Source: Chitinophagales bacterium
GTDB lineage: Bacteria; Bacteroidota; Bacteroidia; Chitinophagales; UBA2359
Length of the DNA stretch: 7,865 bases
Assembly: GCA_020631035.1 (NCBI GenBank)
Contig: JAHDIA010000158.1
Location: 2,779 to 10,643, forward strand
Direction of reading: 5' to 3'
Below the pieces are notes generated by a model. The model saw only the letters and a list, made by a program, of their open reading frames with translations, did not search any database and was not told where the DNA came from. Both the position numbers and the translations under genes were made by a program. This document shows, in pieces, positions 5,542 through 7,865 of the stretch (position 1 is its first letter; every line of letters starts with the position of its first letter).

Positions 5542-7058
5542 GCATACCGCTCTGACTCCCATTTGCGTTTGCGGGCTTTGTTGCGCATCCAGCGAAAGGC
5601 ACCGTATAATAAGATCAAGGCAATGGGAAGTAAAAAGTTGAGTATTTTGATAAAAAACTTATTGTTGTCGGTTAGTTCTGCTTTGAGGGGACGAGAGGTA
5701 ACGACTTTGGTTCGCAACTCATTTAAGCCCGTATCGTCTGAAAGCCAATCTATAGAGTTGACCATCAAGCTGATGTTGTTGGGCGATAAGGCTTGTGCCG
5801 CTTGTCCCTCGCCATTGATGGCAAAATCTCCGTCGCCAAAGACGACTATTTTGGAATTGATATTGGGGGTTAAATTGCCTTCAGCTACGACCCCGACTGT
5901 TTGTTTGGGCATAGTAAAATCGCTTGGCTTCCACTCTTTTCCTACATCAAATTGGGTATTGGCACTTTGTAGAGTGCTTCGAGACGAAGTGTAGGCGAGG
6001 GGAGTGTAAGCAATGTTTTCGCTTTGTGCCTGAATGCTGATGGGACTTGCAAATGGAAAACTCACGGACTCAATTCCTTTGGTAATTGGGTGATCGGCAA
6101 AGTTTTGAACGATGGGAATGTAGGGGAAAGGAATGGGTTGGTTGACCACAAAAAATCCCCTTTGTTGACGAACCGAAACGGTTCCGCATTTTTGGTCCAA
6201 AACAAAATTTTCTTCTACAACAATTCCTTTGTTGGCAAGCCACTGTTCGAGTCCTGTACTGATGGCTGTGCCCGTAGCTGTTTGCAAATTGGCATCTACT
6301 CTGTTTAAGCCAATGTATAAGCCTTTTCCTTGTGCTAGGAAAGCATCGAGATTGTTGAGTTCATTTAAGGAAAAGGAATCTTTGGGGGCAACAATGGCAA
6401 GCGTTTTACATTGATTGATGAAGCTGGTGTCGTTTAAATCTACATTGTTGAGATTGTACAAAACCTGCAATTCGCCCAAGGCTTGTTGCATGGCTCCCAA
6501 GGAAGGCTCGCTATGTCCTTGTACAAAACCAACAGTTGCTTTGTCCTTTACTGCCATTTTTTTGACCAGAGAAGAAAGAGCGTATTCCATGGCGGCATCG
6601 GGTGGGACGGAAGGCAAAACTTCTGTTTGATCTCCATACAAAAATTGCGCACCCATATAAACCCTTTTTTGGACCAATTGGTCGCTTTCACGCATCCGCA
6701 ACATTTGTGGAGGAATACCCGCTTGTTGGGCTTCGGTTTCTAGTTCTTGGCTTTCGTTGGGATTGATAAACTCGTAATTGAGCAAGCCATTGGAAAGGTT
6801 CTTGTATTCAATTAAAGTCTCCTTGAATTTTTTGCGAACATTGCCAATTTGTGGAGGCAAGTCTTCAGAAAAATAGGCTTTGACTGTCAGTGGTTCTTCC
6901 AAGGCACGCAAAATGTCCTTGGTTGGTTGACTGAGGGTGTAGCGTTTGTCGCCTGTAAAATCTAGTCTTTTGTGAAAGCGACAACTGACCACATTGATGA
7001 GTACCAAGATGCCAATGAGTAAAATAAGTCGTGTTAGTAAGGTTCCTTTGCTTAACAT
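5538..7058 (-). CDS. gldG: GldG-family ABC transporter auxiliary protein
   Basis: A 506-residue protein with the layout of the GldG family (ABC-type uncharacterised transport component). A membrane helix at about 11-26 (LILLIGILVLINVVSC) is followed by the family signature LDFTGDKRYTLS at 32-43, a large extracytoplasmic domain with the FVQGHSEP segment at 178-185 (relatives have a GHGE-type motif here), a second membrane helix at about 468-490, and a basic cytoplasmic tail. In Flavobacterium, GldA, GldF and GldG are thought to form an ABC transporter needed for gliding motility, but relatives occur in non-gliders, so motility is not implied. It is somewhat shorter than the roughly 550 residues usual for GldG. 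ATG 7058 lies 11 bases after the MutS-family stop, so the two are probably co-transcribed. No gldF permease or ATPase gene is adjacent. The DUF4340-like gene follows after 332 bases. The stop codon lies within a palindrome (5514-5541). Confidence 0.82.
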   Translation of the reverse strand: MLSKGTLLTRLILLIGILVLINVVSCRFHKRLDFTGDKRYTLSQPTKDILRALEEPLTVKAYFSEDLPPQIGNVRKKFKETLIEYKNLSNGLLNYEFINPNESQELETEAQQAGIPPQMLRMRESDQLVQKRVYMGAQFLYGDQTEVLPSVPPDAAMEYALSSLVKKMAVKDKATVGFVQGHSEPSLGAMQQALGELQVLYNLNNVDLNDTSFINQCKTLAIVAPKDSFSLNELNNLDAFLAQGKGLYIGLNRVDANLQTATGTAISTGLEQWLANKGIVVEENFVLDQKCGTVSVRQQRGFFVVNQPIPFPYIPIVQNFADHPITKGIESVSFPFASPISIQAQSENIAYTPLAYTSSRSTLQSANTQFDVGKEWKPSDFTMPKQTVGVVAEGNLTPNINSKIVVFGDGDFAINGEGQAAQALSPNNISLMVNSIDWLSDDTGLNELRTKVVTSRPLKAELTDNNKFFIKILNFLLPIALILLYGAFRWMRNKARKRKWESERYA

Positions 7059-7069
7059 AGCTTTAGGTC

Positions 7070-7732
7070 TTAAATGATGTTCATACTTTCCATTAGGAAG
7101 GTGGCATTTTTGTTTTTGGCAATGCCTTCTCCCAATTTATAATCAAAATAGAGTTCTTTTTCTTTGATGATGCTCTCAAAACAGTGATTGCTGACAAGTT
7201 GTGGCATTTCCTCCTCCATTTTGCCCAATTCCAAATCGTGGGTGGCAATGATGCCCAAGCTTTGGTAAGTGACAAATTTTTGAATGAGGGCAATGGAGCC
7301 AGAAAGCTTGTCTTCAGAATTGGTGCCTTTGAGTACCTCATCTAAAATGATGAGCATTTTCTTGTTTTGTTTCAATAGTTCTACAATGTTTTGCAAACGT
7401 TTGAGTTCGGCGTAGAAATAGGATGCACGTTCTTTTAAGGAATCGGTTACCCGCATACTGGTGAAAATGTCTAGTATGGGTGTCCGAAAAGATTGGGCAA
7501 ATACAGGCAGGCCAATCAAGCTCATTAGGGTATTGAGTCCAAGGCTACGCAAAAAGGTGCTCTTGCCCGACATATTGGCTCCTGTTAGAATGATCATTTT
7601 TTCATTGTCTCCTAGTACAATATCATTGGTGATACAATCTTTGTAGGGCATCAGTGGATGCCCCAGTGCTTTTGCCTCAATTGTGAGTGCATCATTGTCG
7701 ATGATTGGATAATTAAAATGTGGGTGACGCAA
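7070..7732 (-). CDS. MutS-family ATPase, C-terminal ATPase domain (5' part missing or interrupted)
   Basis: The C-terminal ATPase domain of a MutS-related protein, which binds ATP and DNA or DNA structures. In numbering from the TTG at 7732, Walker A is GANMSGKS (51-58), an ABC-signature-like helix is DSLKERASYFYAEL (97-110), Walker B is LIILDE (127-132) followed by VLKGTNS, and the ATH switch motif sits near residue 163. 'DEVLKGTNS' in place of the DELGRGTS of canonical MutS suggests the MutS-related paralogue common in Bacteroidota, not the mismatch-repair MutS itself. No C-terminal extension is present. The TTG is not a credible start: it follows an in-frame TAG (7739-7741), and the preceding MutS-like residues lie in another frame. 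The full gene should be far longer (several hundred residues), continuing beyond the window. The stop is 11 bases before gldG. Confidence 0.85.
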   Translation of the reverse strand: MRHPHFNYPIIDNDALTIEAKALGHPLMPYKDCITNDIVLGDNEKMIILTGANMSGKSTFLRSLGLNTLMSLIGLPVFAQSFRTPILDIFTSMRVTDSLKERASYFYAELKRLQNIVELLKQNKKMLIILDEVLKGTNSEDKLSGSIALIQKFVTYQSLGIIATHDLELGKMEEEMPQLVSNHCFESIIKEKELYFDYKLGEGIAKNKNATFLMESMNII

Positions 7733-7787
7733 AATTGGCTAGACTGTTCAAGGCATCCATTTCGGGTTGCAGTACATCTATTGATCG
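7733..7787 (-). pseudogene. Frame-shifted upstream segment of the MutS-family gene
   Basis: Read on the - strand in the frame one base off from the ATPase domain, 7787-7731 encodes RSIDVLQPEMDALNSLANF, which resembles the MutS-family sequence that normally leads into the RHPHFNYP found at the start of the downstream frame. One orphan base (G7730) separates the two frames, so the sequence has one base too many or lacks two (or five). Going upstream, this frame meets TAG at 7788-7790. The cause may be a sequencing or assembly error near a contig end, or a real mutation. Confidence 0.6.
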
Positions 7788-7865
7788 CTAGCGGATCGGG
7801 AAACGCCAGGTGATTCTCTGAGGGAAGACGGATCGATTGTGAATAGTAACCCGGAACGATTTGCG
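7783..7865. other. Compositionally distinct right-edge segment, possible assembly chimera
   Basis: The last 83 bases are about 53% G+C by my count, higher than the neighbouring coding sequence, and contain GATC at 7783, 7794 and 7831. The MutS-family similarity stops at the first GATC, where the frame meets a stop. I recognise no protein, RNA or mobile-element end in the segment. The abrupt loss of frame together with the composition change suggests foreign or misjoined sequence, though this is unproven over so short a length. Confidence 0.4.

Noticed and set aside
5530..5994. + strand open frame of 154 codons opposite the 3' end of gldG
   Set aside because: It is antisense to the gldG coding region, including its C-terminal membrane helix. 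The product is low in recognisable features and starts inside a palindrome.
1..7865. CRISPR arrays, tRNA/rRNA genes, insertion sequences, phage or toxin-antitoxin modules
   Set aside because: I looked for regularly spaced direct repeats, tRNA-like cloverleafs, transposase motifs and small paired genes, and found none. All larger open frames are explained by the listed genes or their shadows.

Overview
The window looks like a piece of a Bacteroidota chromosome, probably from the Saprospiria or a related lineage. The evidence is moderate GC with AT-rich leaders and no clear Shine-Dalgarno sequences, Bacteroidota-type -7 boxes (TAnnTTTG), a GldG-family protein, and a MutS-related ATPase of the 'DEVLKGTNS' type. 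The lineage call is an inference from these features, not from a database match. Both edges are cut: the left edge holds the tail of an unidentified gene, and the right edge lies inside the MutS-family gene.

Layout, left to right. The tail of an unknown + strand gene ends at 113. The + strand pair ruvX (Holliday junction resolvase-like, 301-714) and def (peptide deformylase, 813-1379) follows, separated by a 98-base gap with two hairpins. A membrane-anchored HtrA/Deg serine protease (2905-1466, - strand) converges on def and diverges from dapF (diaminopimelate epimerase, 3038-3868, + strand). A strong, apparently bidirectional terminator (3876-3920) separates dapF from a - strand series. In transcription order that series is: MutS-family ATPase (from 7732 or beyond down to 7070), gldG-like gene (7058-5538), a 332-base gap containing a GC-richer structured block, a DUF4340-like membrane-anchored protein (5205-4582), and a secreted protein of unknown function (4512-3943).

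Most of the window is housekeeping: nucleic-acid processing, N-terminal formyl removal, envelope protein quality control, and lysine/peptidoglycan precursor synthesis. The less ordinary part is the - strand series. GldG-family and DUF4340 proteins usually accompany an ABC-2 permease and ATPase, but here a MutS-family gene lies immediately upstream of gldG and no transporter component is visible.

I found no clear new system (no CRISPR array, phage module or toxin-antitoxin pair). The points most worth checking are two imperfect palindromes that supply the stop codons of ruvX and gldG, the structured block at 5255-5400, the probable leaderless start of ruvX, and the right edge. At the right edge the MutS reading frame breaks twice and base composition changes within the last ~130 bases, which may be an assembly artefact.
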